A stretch of DNA of 64,000 nt from JADHLJ01 sp038146985 (GTDB lineage: Bacteria; Pseudomonadota; Alphaproteobacteria; Thalassobaculales; Thalassobaculaceae), in contig JAYQSQ010000001.1 of the NCBI GenBank assembly GCA_038146985.1, positions 186,001-250,000 on the forward strand, given 5' to 3'. The notes under the pieces are model-generated. The model did not search any database, was not told where the DNA came from, and worked only from the letters and a program-made list of their open reading frames with translations. Positions 42,534 through 51,880 of the stretch are shown here, piece after piece; position 1 is the first letter of the stretch, and the number at the start of each line of letters is the position of its first letter. A program made the position numbers and the translations under genes.

Positions 42534-44618
42534 TCAGGACGCGCGGCTGAGCACGAGGTGGCCGAGGTCGTTCACGCCGGCGGAAAAGCCCCGTGGAACG
42601 ATGGTCGTGGTTTGATCCTCGGTCAGGGCGGCGGGCCCGGCGATCACGGCGCCGAGGCCGATATCGGCGCGGCGATAGACCGCGGCTTCGACGAATTCGG
42701 AGGAAACCGGATCGAAGATCGAGCGGGTGCCGGCCCTTGCCGGCGTGGCGGTTCCCGACGCGGATACGCCGCCGAGGGCCGAGGGCTTGGGGGCGGTGAC
42801 CGAGAGGGTCCAACTTAGGATCTCGGGCTGCTGGCCCGGCACGGACCGGCCATAGAGCCTGCGGTACTCGGCCTCGAAAGCCTGATGCAGGGTTGCCGCG
42901 TCATCTTTGGTCAGCGCGCGGACCGGCAGCGGCACGACGATCTCATGTCCCTGGCCGTGATAGCGCATATAGGCGAGGCGAACCTCCACAAGGCCTTCGG
43001 GACCGGCCCCGGCGATCACGATCTCGCGTGCCTCCGCCGACATCTCGTCGATCAGGGCATTGGCGACGCCGGCATCGAAGGCGGCAAGGTTCATGTAGCG
43101 GCTGCGGACCACCTCGTAGGAGATCGGTGCCCTGAGAAAGCCGATGGCCGAGCCGACACCGGCGCCGGCCGGGATGATCACGCTGTCGATGTCGAGCTTT
43201 TCGGCAAGGCGCGCGGCATGCAGGGGGGCGGCGCCGCCAAAGGCGATCATCGCGCGGGCCGAAATCTCCTTGCCCCACTCGATGGCATGAACCCGTGCGG
43301 CATTGGCCATGTTCTCGCCGACGATCTCCGAGACTCCGAAGGCCGCAAGCGGTCCGGCAAGGCCCAGCGGTTCGCCGATCACCCGGTCCAGCGCCGCGCC
43401 GGCCTTCCCGGGCGCCATGGTGACCGAACCGCCGGCAAAACCCACCGGATCGATCCGGCCGAGCACCACATCGGCATCGGTGACCGTCGGCTCGGAGCCG
43501 CCCTGGTCATAGCAGGCCGGTCCCGGCATGGCGCCGGCGCTGTGCGGGCCGACGGTGATCCGGCGCATGGCGTCGACCGCCGCGATCGAGCCGCCGCCGG
43601 CGCCGATCTCGACCATCTCGATCGCCGGAATGCGCACCGGCAGGCCGCTGCCCTTCAGGTTACGGTAGACCCGGGCGACCTCGAAGGTCCGGGTCATCTG
43701 CGGCGCGTGATTGTCGATCAGGCAGATCTTCGCGGTCGTGCCGCCCATGTCGAAGGAAACGACACTGGAAAGGCCGCATTCCCGGGCGATCTCGGTCGCT
43801 AGGATGGCGCCGCCGGCGGGACCCGACTCGACCAGCCGGATCGGGAAGCGGATCGCGGTCTCAAGCGTGGTCAGGCCGCCCCCGGAGGTCATCAGCAGGA
43901 ACGGGCAGGTGAAGCCCCGGGCGCGCAGATCGCTGTCGAGCTGCTTCAGGTAGCGCGACATTTTCGGCTGCACATAGGCATTGGCGCAAGCGGTGGACTG
44001 GCGCTCGTACTCCCGGATTTCCGGGCAGACTTCGCTGGACAGCGTGATCGACAGGTCCGGGCGCGCCTTGGCGAGAATCTCGCCGACCCGGCGCTCGTGG
44101 TCCGGATTGGCGTAGGAATGAATGAGGCCGACCGCGACCGCCTCGATGCCATACTCCTCCAATTGCGGGATCAGAGCCTCGACCGAGGCCTCATTGAGCG
44201 GGATAAGCGCTTCGCCCCGGACGTTCAGGCGCTCGGTGACCGGCCATCTGAGATAACGCGGCACCAGCGGGTCGGGGCGGTCGATATTGATATCGTACTG
44301 CTCGAACCGGTTCTCCAGCGCCATCTCGACGGAATCGCGCAGACCCTCGGTGGTGATCAGCGCGGTCTTGGCGCCCTTGCGCTCGATCAGGGCGTTGGTG
44401 GCGAGCGTCGTGCCGTGGATCAGCAGGCCGATATCCTTCGGCGCGATCCCGGCCTCGGCGACCGCCTTCTCGACCCCCGAGATCACGCCCCGCTCCGGCG
44501 CGTCCGGCGTGGTCAGCACCTTGGCGGTGAACTGCCGGTCCCCGACTTCCAGCGCGACATCGGTGAAGGTCCCGCCGACATCGACGGCGAGGCGGGCGGA
44601 AGAAGACTGCTTGGACAT
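42534..44618 (-). CDS. hyuA: Hydantoinase A-like ATP-dependent subunit (first set)
   Basis: The 694-residue protein opens with AVDVGGTFTDVALE, the phosphate-1 motif of the ASKHA-type HyuA family, then IHGTTLATNALIERKGAKTALITT, VSFDMGGTTAKICLI and PGPACYDQGG. It supplies the ATP-using half of the amide-opening enzyme with HyuB. The start is uncertain: ATG 44618 gives a normal N-terminus but a distant GGAG (12 bases), while ATG 44678 has GGGAG only 3 bases upstream and would add 20 residues. sdhE begins 307 bases away in the opposite direction. Confidence 0.92.
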   Translation of the reverse strand: MSKQSSSARLAVDVGGTFTDVALEVGDRQFTAKVLTTPDAPERGVISGVEKAVAEAGIAPKDIGLLIHGTTLATNALIERKGAKTALITTEGLRDSVEMALENRFEQYDINIDRPDPLVPRYLRWPVTERLNVRGEALIPLNEASVEALIPQLEEYGIEAVAVGLIHSYANPDHERRVGEILAKARPDLSITLSSEVCPEIREYERQSTACANAYVQPKMSRYLKQLDSDLRARGFTCPFLLMTSGGGLTTLETAIRFPIRLVESGPAGGAILATEIARECGLSSVVSFDMGGTTAKICLIDNHAPQMTRTFEVARVYRNLKGSGLPVRIPAIEMVEIGAGGGSIAAVDAMRRITVGPHSAGAMPGPACYDQGGSEPTVTDADVVLGRIDPVGFAGGSVTMAPGKAGAALDRVIGEPLGLAGPLAAFGVSEIVGENMANAARVHAIEWGKEISARAMIAFGGAAPLHAARLAEKLDIDSVIIPAGAGVGSAIGFLRAPISYEVVRSRYMNLAAFDAGVANALIDEMSAEAREIVIAGAGPEGLVEVRLAYMRYHGQGHEIVVPLPVRALTKDDAATLHQAFEAEYRRLYGRSVPGQQPEILSWTLSVTAPKPSALGGVSASGTATPARAGTRSIFDPVSSEFVEAAVYRRADIGLGAVIAGPAALTEDQTTTIVPRGFSAGVNDLGHLVLSRAS

Positions 44619-44925
44619 GGGCTTGAACGGCTCCGGAACGGCGGCAGGCGGGGAAAAGTCTCGAGACCCCGGACTCATAGTCTCCCGTGGGATGAAGCGT
44701 CAATGGCGGGGCGGCCGATGGCGGTCCTTGCGTTTATTCGGACCGGAGTCTCCGTAAAGGCCGGGCCGTGACTTGCTGGAGCCGAGCACAGCGCCCCGGC
44801 GCTTTTCGCTGCGCACATGACTTGGCGCCTTCGCACTGGATTTTGCGCCACGATAGGATTTAGAAATCCCTGGACGATCATGCCGTGCCAAGGGCCGGCG
44901 ATTGATTTCTGGATTGGATGGATGG

Positions 44926-45189
44926 ATGTCGGGTGACTTGTCGGAGCGGCGCAAGAAGCTGCTCTACCGCAGCGCTTACACCGGAACCAAGGAGACCGAT
45001 CTTCTGCTCGGAGCCTTCGCGCGCCGGCATCTGGCGAGCCTCTCGGAAACCCAGCTCGATACCTACGAGACCTTGCTGAAGATCGAGGACCCTCGGCTCT
45101 ACAAGTGGATCACCGGGATGGAGGAAGCGCCGGCGGAATACCAGACCGATGTTCTAGAATTAATACGTGACTTTAAATATATGGAATAA
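44926..45189 (+). CDS. sdhE: Succinate dehydrogenase assembly factor 2 family protein
   Basis: The 87-residue protein matches SdhE (DUF339): RKKLLYRSAYTGTKETDLLLGAF at residues 8-30, where GTKE stands for the RGxxE motif that helps attach FAD to the flavoprotein subunit of succinate dehydrogenase, then LDTYETLLKIEDPRLYKWI. A TTG start 8 codons upstream is possible but ATG 44926 is closer to known lengths. It directly precedes mfd, a conserved order in alphaproteobacteria. Its last codons and the gap to mfd are strikingly AT-rich compared with the region. Confidence 0.93.
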   Translation: MSGDLSERRKKLLYRSAYTGTKETDLLLGAFARRHLASLSETQLDTYETLLKIEDPRLYKWITGMEEAPAEYQTDVLELIRDFKYME

Positions 45190-45193
45190 CTAG

Positions 45194-48100
45194 TTGATAA
45201 TAGATAATTCAATCGTGCGGCCGGTTGGGGATTATCGGGTTGCCTCCACGCCCGAGGGATGGGACGCGCGGGTTCTGGGCGACCTCGCGGCCGCCCATGG
45301 CCGGCTGATCCATGTCTGCCGGGACGATTCCCGGCTCGACGTGCTGGAGCGTTGCCTCGCTTTCTTCGCGCCGGAATTGACGGTCGTCACGCTGCCGGCG
45401 TGGGATTGCCTGCCCTATGACCGGGTCTCGCCGAACGGCGAGATCACCAGCCGGCGGCTCGAGGCTCTCGCGCGGCTGAGCGAGTTGAAAGCGTCGGAAA
45501 AAGTCCTGCTGCTGACCACGGTGAACGCGGTGCTGCAAAGGCTGCCGCCGCGCCGCTTCTTCGAGGGAAGCTCGCTGACCCTCACCGTCGGGGGACAGCA
45601 CCCGAGCGACGCGTTGCTCGGGTTTCTCGAGGGCAACGGCTATGTGCGCACCGGGACGGTACGCGAGGCCGGTGAATACGCGGTTCGCGGCGGCATTATC
45701 GATGTGTTCCCTTCCGGCGGCGCCGACCCGCTTCGGCTCGACTTTTTCGGCGACGACCTGGACGGGATCAGAACCTTCGATCCGGTCAGCCAGCGCACCG
45801 TGGACAAGATCGCTTCGGCGCGGCTTCGGCCGGTCGCGGAACTGTTGCTGGACGAGACCGGGGTACAGCGGTTCCGGTCCGGATACCGGGCGAATTTCGG
45901 CGCCGATGTCATGCACGATCCGCTCTACGCCTCGGTCAGCGAGGGGCGGCGGTACACCGGAATGGAACATTGGCTGCCGCTGTTCCATGAAGCTTTGGAA
46001 ACGATGTTCGACCATCTGCCCGACGCGGCGATCAGTTTCGATCATCAGGCCGACGGCGTTGCGGCGACGCGCTTCGAGCTCATCTCGGAGTACTACGAGG
46101 CCCGGCGCAGCCTGCACGAGCGCGGTACCGAGGATGGCGGATCTGTCTATCGCCCGCTGCCCCCGCATCTGCTGTACCTCGGCGAGGAGGAGTGGCAGTC
46201 CCTGTCCTCTTCCCGCCCCGCTTTTCGGTTCCATCCCTTCGATATTCCCGATGCGGGAGAGGCCGGCGCGTTTCAGAAACTGAACGGCGGGGCGGAGCCG
46301 GGTGTCGGTTTCGCCGAGGCCCGGGCGCGGGAGGATGTGAATCTCTACGACGCTGTCCACGAGGCCGTGGATGCGGCGCGGTCGACGGGAACCCGGGTGA
46401 TCCTCTCCGGTTACACGAACGGGTCGCGCGACCGGCTGGCCGGTCTGGTGCGCGAACACGGGGTTGAGCCGGTTGAGAGTGTCGAGGTCTGGAGCGAGGT
46501 GGAGGCCTTGCCGCCGCAGGCCGTGGCGGCGGTCACATTGCCGATCGAGCGCGGCTTCAGGGCGGACGGGGTGCTGCTGATTGCCGAGCCGGACATTCTG
46601 GGAGAGCGTCTCGCGCGTCCCATGGGACGGCGCCGGCGCCGTGGCGAGGAGTTCCTGCAGGAGGTTTCGGCCCTCAACGAAGGCGATTACGTGGTCCATG
46701 CGGAGCATGGGATCGGCCAGTACCAGGCCCTGGAGACCCTGGAGATCGGTGGCGCGCCGCATGACTGCCTGCGGCTCATCTATGCCGGCGGCGACAAGCT
46801 GTTCCTGCCGGTCGAGAATATCGACATGCTCTCGCGCTACGGCTCGGAGGACACCAACGCGGTGCTCGACAAGCTGGGCGGCGCCGCCTGGCAGGCCCGC
46901 AAGGCCCGGGTCAAGAAGCGGCTGCGCGACATGGCGGACCAGCTCATCCGCATCGCCGCCGAGCGCGAGATCCGGACCACCGAAAGCCTGACCCCGCCGC
47001 CCGGCGCCTATGACGAGTTCTGCGCCAAGTTCCCCTACAACGAGACCGATGACCAGCTTCGCGCCATTGACGAGGTGCTGGTCGATATCGCGCGGGGAAG
47101 GCCGATGGACCGGTTGATCTGCGGCGATGTCGGCTTCGGCAAGACCGAGGTGGCGCTGCGGGCGGCGATGGTGACCGCGATGCAGGGCTTCCAGGTCGCC
47201 GTGGTGGCGCCGACGACGCTGCTGTGCCGCCAGCATTTCCAGGTCTTCACCGAGCGCTTTGCCGGACTACCCGTCAAAGTGCGGCAGCTTTCGCGGCTGG
47301 TCGCCACCGCCGAGGCCAACGAGGTGAAGCGGGACCTCAAATCCGGCGACTGCAACATCGTCATCGGCACCCACGCGGTCCTCTCCAAATCCGTCGAGTT
47401 CGACAATCTCGGCATGCTCATCGTGGACGAGGAGCAGCATTTCGGCGTCGCCCAGAAAGAGCGGTTGAAGGAGTTGCGCTCCGAGATCCATGTGCTGACC
47501 CTGACCGCGACACCGATCCCGAGAACCCTGCAACTGGCGCTTTCTGGTGTTCGGGATCTCTCGCTGATCGCGACGCCGCCGGTCGACCGGCTGTCGATCC
47601 GCACCTTCGTGATGCCCTATGACGGGATGGTGATCCGAGAGGCGATCCAGCGCGAGCGCAACCGGGGCGGCCAGACCTTCTATGTCTGTCCCCGGATCGA
47701 CGATCTGGCGCGGGTGCATGACCGGATCAGCAAGCTGGTTCCCGACGCCCGGATCGGCACGGCGCACGGACGCATGGCGGCAAGCGAACTGGAAGATGTG
47801 ATGACCCGGTTCTGCGACGGTGCCTTCGATGTGCTGCTCAGCACCAATATCGTCGAGTCCGGTCTCGACATCCCCAATGCCAACACCATCATCCTGCACC
47901 GTGCCGATATGTTCGGCCTCGCCCAGCTCTATCAGCTTCGCGGCCGGGTCGGGCGCTCAAAGACCCGGGCCTATGCGTACCTGACCACGCATCCGACCAA
48001 GGTGCTGAACCCGACGGCGAAAAGGCGGCTCGAAGTGATGCAGACCCTGGACAGTCTCGGCGCCGGGTTCAGTCTCGCCAGCCACGACATGGATATCCGG

Positions 48101-48685
48101 GGCGCCGGCAACCTGCTCGGCGAGGAGCAATCCGGCCAGGTCAAGGAAGTCGGGATCGAGCTCTACCAGCACATGCTGCAGGAGGCGGTGCGCGTTGCCC
48201 GCGAGGACGGCCTCGCCGCCGAGGAAATCGAGGAGCAGTGGACTCCGCAGATTGCGCTCGGCACGCCGGTGCTGATCCCCGAGAGCTATGTGCCGGATCT
48301 GACCGTGCGTCTCGGCATCTATCGCCGGGTTGCGCAACTGGCCGATCCAACCGAGATCGAGGCCTTCGGCGCCGAGTTGACCGACCGTTTCGGCACGGTC
48401 CCGCCGGAGGTCGATAATCTCTTGAAGGTGATCGCCATCAAGCAGCTCTGCAAGGCCGCCAATGTGGACAAGGTCGATGCCGGGCCGAAGGGCGCGGTGG
48501 TCTCGTTCCGCAACGATGATTTCAAGAACCCGTCCGGGCTCGTCGACTTCCTCGGCCGCCAGAAGGGAACGGCACAACTCCGCACCGACCACAAACTGGT
48601 CTACCGGCGGGCCTGGACCAAGCCCGAGGACCGGGTGAGGGGGCTCTCCCGCCTGATGGCAGACCTGGCGGCGATCGCGGCCTAG
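45194..48685 (+). CDS. mfd: Transcription-repair coupling factor
   Basis: The 1163-residue protein is a full-length Mfd: UvrB-homologous N-terminal region (LPAWDCLPYDRVSPN, GEYAVRGGIIDVFPSG), the RNA-polymerase-binding domain (GDYVVHAEHGIGQY near 500), the translocase motor with GDVGFGKTEVALRA, DEEQHFGVAQKERLK, TATPIPRTLQLAL and RGRVGRSKTRAYAY, and the C-terminal TRCF domain. It removes stalled RNA polymerase from lesions and recruits UvrA. The start is unclear: TTG 45194 comes 4 bases after the sdhE stop and is preceded by an in-frame TAG; a GTG at 45215 may be used instead. Confidence 0.95.
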   Translation: MIIDNSIVRPVGDYRVASTPEGWDARVLGDLAAAHGRLIHVCRDDSRLDVLERCLAFFAPELTVVTLPAWDCLPYDRVSPNGEITSRRLEALARLSELKASEKVLLLTTVNAVLQRLPPRRFFEGSSLTLTVGGQHPSDALLGFLEGNGYVRTGTVREAGEYAVRGGIIDVFPSGGADPLRLDFFGDDLDGIRTFDPVSQRTVDKIASARLRPVAELLLDETGVQRFRSGYRANFGADVMHDPLYASVSEGRRYTGMEHWLPLFHEALETMFDHLPDAAISFDHQADGVAATRFELISEYYEARRSLHERGTEDGGSVYRPLPPHLLYLGEEEWQSLSSSRPAFRFHPFDIPDAGEAGAFQKLNGGAEPGVGFAEARAREDVNLYDAVHEAVDAARSTGTRVILSGYTNGSRDRLAGLVREHGVEPVESVEVWSEVEALPPQAVAAVTLPIERGFRADGVLLIAEPDILGERLARPMGRRRRRGEEFLQEVSALNEGDYVVHAEHGIGQYQALETLEIGGAPHDCLRLIYAGGDKLFLPVENIDMLSRYGSEDTNAVLDKLGGAAWQARKARVKKRLRDMADQLIRIAAEREIRTTESLTPPPGAYDEFCAKFPYNETDDQLRAIDEVLVDIARGRPMDRLICGDVGFGKTEVALRAAMVTAMQGFQVAVVAPTTLLCRQHFQVFTERFAGLPVKVRQLSRLVATAEANEVKRDLKSGDCNIVIGTHAVLSKSVEFDNLGMLIVDEEQHFGVAQKERLKELRSEIHVLTLTATPIPRTLQLALSGVRDLSLIATPPVDRLSIRTFVMPYDGMVIREAIQRERNRGGQTFYVCPRIDDLARVHDRISKLVPDARIGTAHGRMAASELEDVMTRFCDGAFDVLLSTNIVESGLDIPNANTIILHRADMFGLAQLYQLRGRVGRSKTRAYAYLTTHPTKVLNPTAKRRLEVMQTLDSLGAGFSLASHDMDIRGAGNLLGEEQSGQVKEVGIELYQHMLQEAVRVAREDGLAAEEIEEQWTPQIALGTPVLIPESYVPDLTVRLGIYRRVAQLADPTEIEAFGAELTDRFGTVPPEVDNLLKVIAIKQLCKAANVDKVDAGPKGAVVSFRNDDFKNPSGLVDFLGRQKGTAQLRTDHKLVYRRAWTKPEDRVRGLSRLMADLAAIAA

Positions 48686-48695
48686 CCGCTTCGGT

Positions 48696-50741
48696 CTAAC
48701 TTCCGACCGCCACGTCCAACCAGAGGGCACCGGTCGCCGTTGCCACGTCTCCGGCACGCAGGACTACCGTCGTGGTGGCGGATTCGATGATCGCCGGGCC
48801 GGAAATGCTCTGTCCCGGCGCCAGGGTCTCGAGATCGAAAACTTGAGCCTCGGTCCAGCCGCCGAGATAGATGCGGCGAGACCCGGTGGGCGCCGCGTCG
48901 GGCCGGGCCGGAACCGTCGGCTCGGCCGGCAGGCTCGGCAGCTTGCCGATGGCGGCGAGACGGGCGTTGACCAGGACTGCGTCCTGATCCGGCAGGCTAT
49001 AGGTGAAAAGCTCCTCGTGCCGGGCGTGGAAACGGTTCGCGATTTCGTCCATGAGGTCGTCGCGCCCGAAATCCACCCCGTCCAGCGGCACGTCGATCTC
49101 GTAGATCTGCTCGCCATATCGCATATCGGCGGACCGCTGAATCGCGACCGCCCCGTCGAAGGCGTCGGCGAGCCGGGCACGGCCCTCCTGCTCCATTTCG
49201 GCGTAGATCTTGCGGATCTCCTCGGGCGCGAGGCTGCCGGTGTCGCCCACATGGGTGCGGCTGACCTCGTAACGCAAATCGGTCGCCAGCATGCCCCAGG
49301 CCGACAGCACGGCGGCGGTGCGCGGCACGACGACCCGGCGGACCTCAAGCTGGCGGGCGATGTCGGTTATGTGGATGCCCGCCGCGCCGCCGAAGGAGAG
49401 CAGGGCGAAGCGGCGCGGGTCGACGCCTCGGCGCACCGAAACCAGCCGGATGCCCTCGGCCATCTGGGTGTTGATCACCCGGTGCACGCCCTCGGCCGCC
49501 TCGGCCCGCGAGACGGAGAGTTCGCCCGCCAGCCGGTCGAGAGCCGCTTCCGCCGCCGCACGGTCAAGGGTTGCCCGGCCACCGAGAAAATTGGCCGGGT
49601 CGAGAAAGCCGAGCACCACGCTGGCGTCGGTGACCGCTACCTCGGTGCCGCCGTTGCCGTAGCAGGCGGGTCCCGGCATGGCGCCGGCGCTTTCCGGTCC
49701 GACCTTGAGAATGCCGCCCGCATCGACACGGGCGATGGAACCGCCGCCGGAGGCGATGCTGGTGATGTCGAGGGATTGGAGTGCTATCCGCTGTCCGGCG
49801 ATGCCCCGGGTCGAGGACAGCGCCGCCTCGCCGTCGACGATCATCGAGATATCGGTGCTGGTCCCGCCCATGTCGAAGGGCACCAGATCCTTGGCGCCGA
49901 TCAGGGCCGAACCATGCCGCGATCCGGCGACACCGCCGGCCGGCCCGGAAAGTACCGTGGCGGCGGCGAGCCGCACCGCCTCCTCGATCGGCGCCACCCC
50001 GCCATGGGAAAGAATGATCAGCACGGGGCCGGCATATCCCGCGTCCTTCAGGCGCTGGCCGAGATTGCCGAGATACCTGCCGACCACCGGGCGCACATAG
50101 GCGTTCACGACCGTGGTCGAGACCCGTTCATACTCCTTGATCTCGGGGAAAACCTCGCTGGAAAGCGAGATCGACACGCCCGGCATGCGCTCTTCCAGCC
50201 GGGCCCGGGTCGCCTGTTCATGGACCGGGTTCTTGTAGCTATGCAGATAGCAGACGGCGACCGAGGTGACACCGGCGGCCGTCAGGGTGTCGATCGCGGC
50301 GTCGAGGGAGGCCATGTCCAGCGGAGCGTGCGCGGTGCCGTCGGGACGCATCCGCTCGGCGACGCCGAGGCGCAGATGGCGCGGCACCAGCGCGTCGGGC
50401 GCCGCGAGCCGCATGTTGTAACGCTCGTCCTTCAATCCCTCGCGCATCTCCAACACGTCGCGGTGGCCCTTGGTGGTCAGCAGTCCGACCTTGGCTCCCT
50501 TGCGTTCGAGAAGCGCGTTAGTGGCCACCGTGGTGCCGTGCACGATGCGCTCGGTTTGTTCCAGTAGGGCCGAAACCTCCAGCTCCATTTCCTCGGCAAG
50601 CCGCGCGACCGCGTCCATAACGCCGATCGACGGGTCCTGGGGCGTGCTCGCGGCTTTCGTGAAGGTAACCGCGCCATCCTCGGCGACCGCCACGATATCC
50701 GTGAAGGTGCCGCCGACATCGATGCCGATCCTGTGCGTCAT
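48696..50741 (-). CDS. hyuA: Hydantoinase A-like ATP-dependent subunit (second set)
   Basis: The 681-residue protein has the HyuA motifs IGIDVGGTFTDIVAV at the start, IVHGTTVATNALLERKGAKVGLLTT, VPFDMGGTSTDISMI and GPACYGNGGTEVAVTD. It is clearly different in sequence from the copy at 42534. Its partner hyuB lies upstream but is separated from it by an fkbM-like gene. It converges on mfd with a 10-base gap. The second set may serve another hydantoin or oxoproline-type substrate. Confidence 0.93.
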   Translation of the reverse strand: MTHRIGIDVGGTFTDIVAVAEDGAVTFTKAASTPQDPSIGVMDAVARLAEEMELEVSALLEQTERIVHGTTVATNALLERKGAKVGLLTTKGHRDVLEMREGLKDERYNMRLAAPDALVPRHLRLGVAERMRPDGTAHAPLDMASLDAAIDTLTAAGVTSVAVCYLHSYKNPVHEQATRARLEERMPGVSISLSSEVFPEIKEYERVSTTVVNAYVRPVVGRYLGNLGQRLKDAGYAGPVLIILSHGGVAPIEEAVRLAAATVLSGPAGGVAGSRHGSALIGAKDLVPFDMGGTSTDISMIVDGEAALSSTRGIAGQRIALQSLDITSIASGGGSIARVDAGGILKVGPESAGAMPGPACYGNGGTEVAVTDASVVLGFLDPANFLGGRATLDRAAAEAALDRLAGELSVSRAEAAEGVHRVINTQMAEGIRLVSVRRGVDPRRFALLSFGGAAGIHITDIARQLEVRRVVVPRTAAVLSAWGMLATDLRYEVSRTHVGDTGSLAPEEIRKIYAEMEQEGRARLADAFDGAVAIQRSADMRYGEQIYEIDVPLDGVDFGRDDLMDEIANRFHARHEELFTYSLPDQDAVLVNARLAAIGKLPSLPAEPTVPARPDAAPTGSRRIYLGGWTEAQVFDLETLAPGQSISGPAIIESATTTVVLRAGDVATATGALWLDVAVGS

Positions 50742-50901
50742 AGTCTTCTCTTCGTTTTTCCGACTGGGCCGTTGGCGAATGCAGGCATTATCGCGGAATT
50801 GGTATCAACCAGAACTACTCCCTGATCTCTCCGCCGCAAGGAACTTCCCGTTACGAGGGTGGCTAAGACGGAATTGGCCCAACACCCGCCTGCTTCGATC
50901 A

Positions 50902-51846
50902 TTATCGGCCTGCCTCTTCGATTGTTCGACCTATGTCGGACAAGGCGTGCCAGGAATCGTGCTCGCAGATCCATCTGACAAGATCCTCGTAGCCCTTGAG
51001 AACCATCAAAGCTGCCCATGTGCGGGGTGCGCGCTCAATAATCGCGCGCCCCTTGTCACGGGTCCAATCCGCTATGAAATAGGCGTCACCCGTCATCCCG
51101 ATCCCTCGAGATGAGCGACGGTTGTTCGGTAGGGCCGAGCCATTGCCCATTCCGTTAAAGCGGCGAAAACAGATATCGGCCATAAGGTACCCGCGATCGA
51201 ACAACAGGGCAGAAATGTCGTGCAAGAGACCCTGCCCGTCCCTCAATCGGGTCCTGTTGACTTCCGACTGAACGAAGAATGGTTGGCTGTTCCCCAACCC
51301 TTTCAGAACTTCAAAGTCCGCGCCTTCGGTGTCGATCTTCACGTCGTCGAAGCGAATTCCCCGAGCTTCTTCCTCACTTCCGATAGTCGTCGTCCTCAAG
51401 GTCTCGGTATATTGCGGTTCGAGTTTTTCCATCGATCCCAACCAATACCGCATGGCTCGGGCGTTCGGTTTAAATACGCTTGAGTTGGAAGCGGCTCTCA
51501 ACACCTGAAGTTGAAGCTCGTCATCTGCTTTTGACCAAAATGCCCGCTCGATGATCTCGTAACCGCATTGGCGTAGTTTTTCGGCTTCTACACTATCCGG
51601 TTCACAGAGTGTAATCGTGAAAAACTCGGCAAAGAGGCCAATCTCTGGACGCGGACCACCTCGCGACCCGATGTCGAGGTGATTCACCTGGGTTTTTTCC
51701 AGCAATGCGCGTGCGATTGCCGACCGGTTCTCCACGTCTGACATTCTCTGCGTTTCGATCTCAATCCGGTCGAGGAACGTCGCAAACGAGCGGAATGGGA
51801 AGCGCTTTGCCAGTTCTTGCGCGATGCCTTTAGGGGATAGCGGCAA
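50902..51846 (-). CDS. FkbM-family methyltransferase, inserted between hyuB and hyuA
   Basis: The likely start is TTG 51846: AAGGA lies 8 bases upstream, giving 314 residues and no overlap with hyuB (stop at 51881). The frame is open further, to 51981, but that part runs through the hyuB 3' end. FkbM-type features are a short SAM-binding segment (HLDIGSRGG, ITLCEPDS) and FDDVKIDTEGADFEVLKGL near residue 170. Such enzymes methylate sugars or other hydroxyl groups, often in surface polysaccharides. Two sampled lines of the gene (51121-51180 and 51541-51600) are 53-55% GC, well below the neighbours, which supports import. Exact start and substrate are uncertain. Confidence 0.75.
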   Translation of the reverse strand: MPLSPKGIAQELAKRFPFRSFATFLDRIEIETQRMSDVENRSAIARALLEKTQVNHLDIGSRGGPRPEIGLFAEFFTITLCEPDSVEAEKLRQCGYEIIERAFWSKADDELQLQVLRAASNSSVFKPNARAMRYWLGSMEKLEPQYTETLRTTTIGSEEEARGIRFDDVKIDTEGADFEVLKGLGNSQPFFVQSEVNRTRLRDGQGLLHDISALLFDRGYLMADICFRRFNGMGNGSALPNNRRSSRGIGMTGDAYFIADWTRDKGRAIIERAPRTWAALMVLKGYEDLVRWICEHDSWHALSDIGRTIEEAGR

Positions 51847-51880
51847 GCCATGATTCCTTTCGCGTCTCTCGCATGTCGTA

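Noticed and set aside
40811..42550. A 579-codon open frame on the plus strand
   Set aside because: It mirrors the hyuB gene and includes the repeat at 40786-40827; no family features.
45209..47236. A 675-codon open frame on the minus strand
   Set aside because: It lies fully within mfd on the other strand and shows no recognisable domain.
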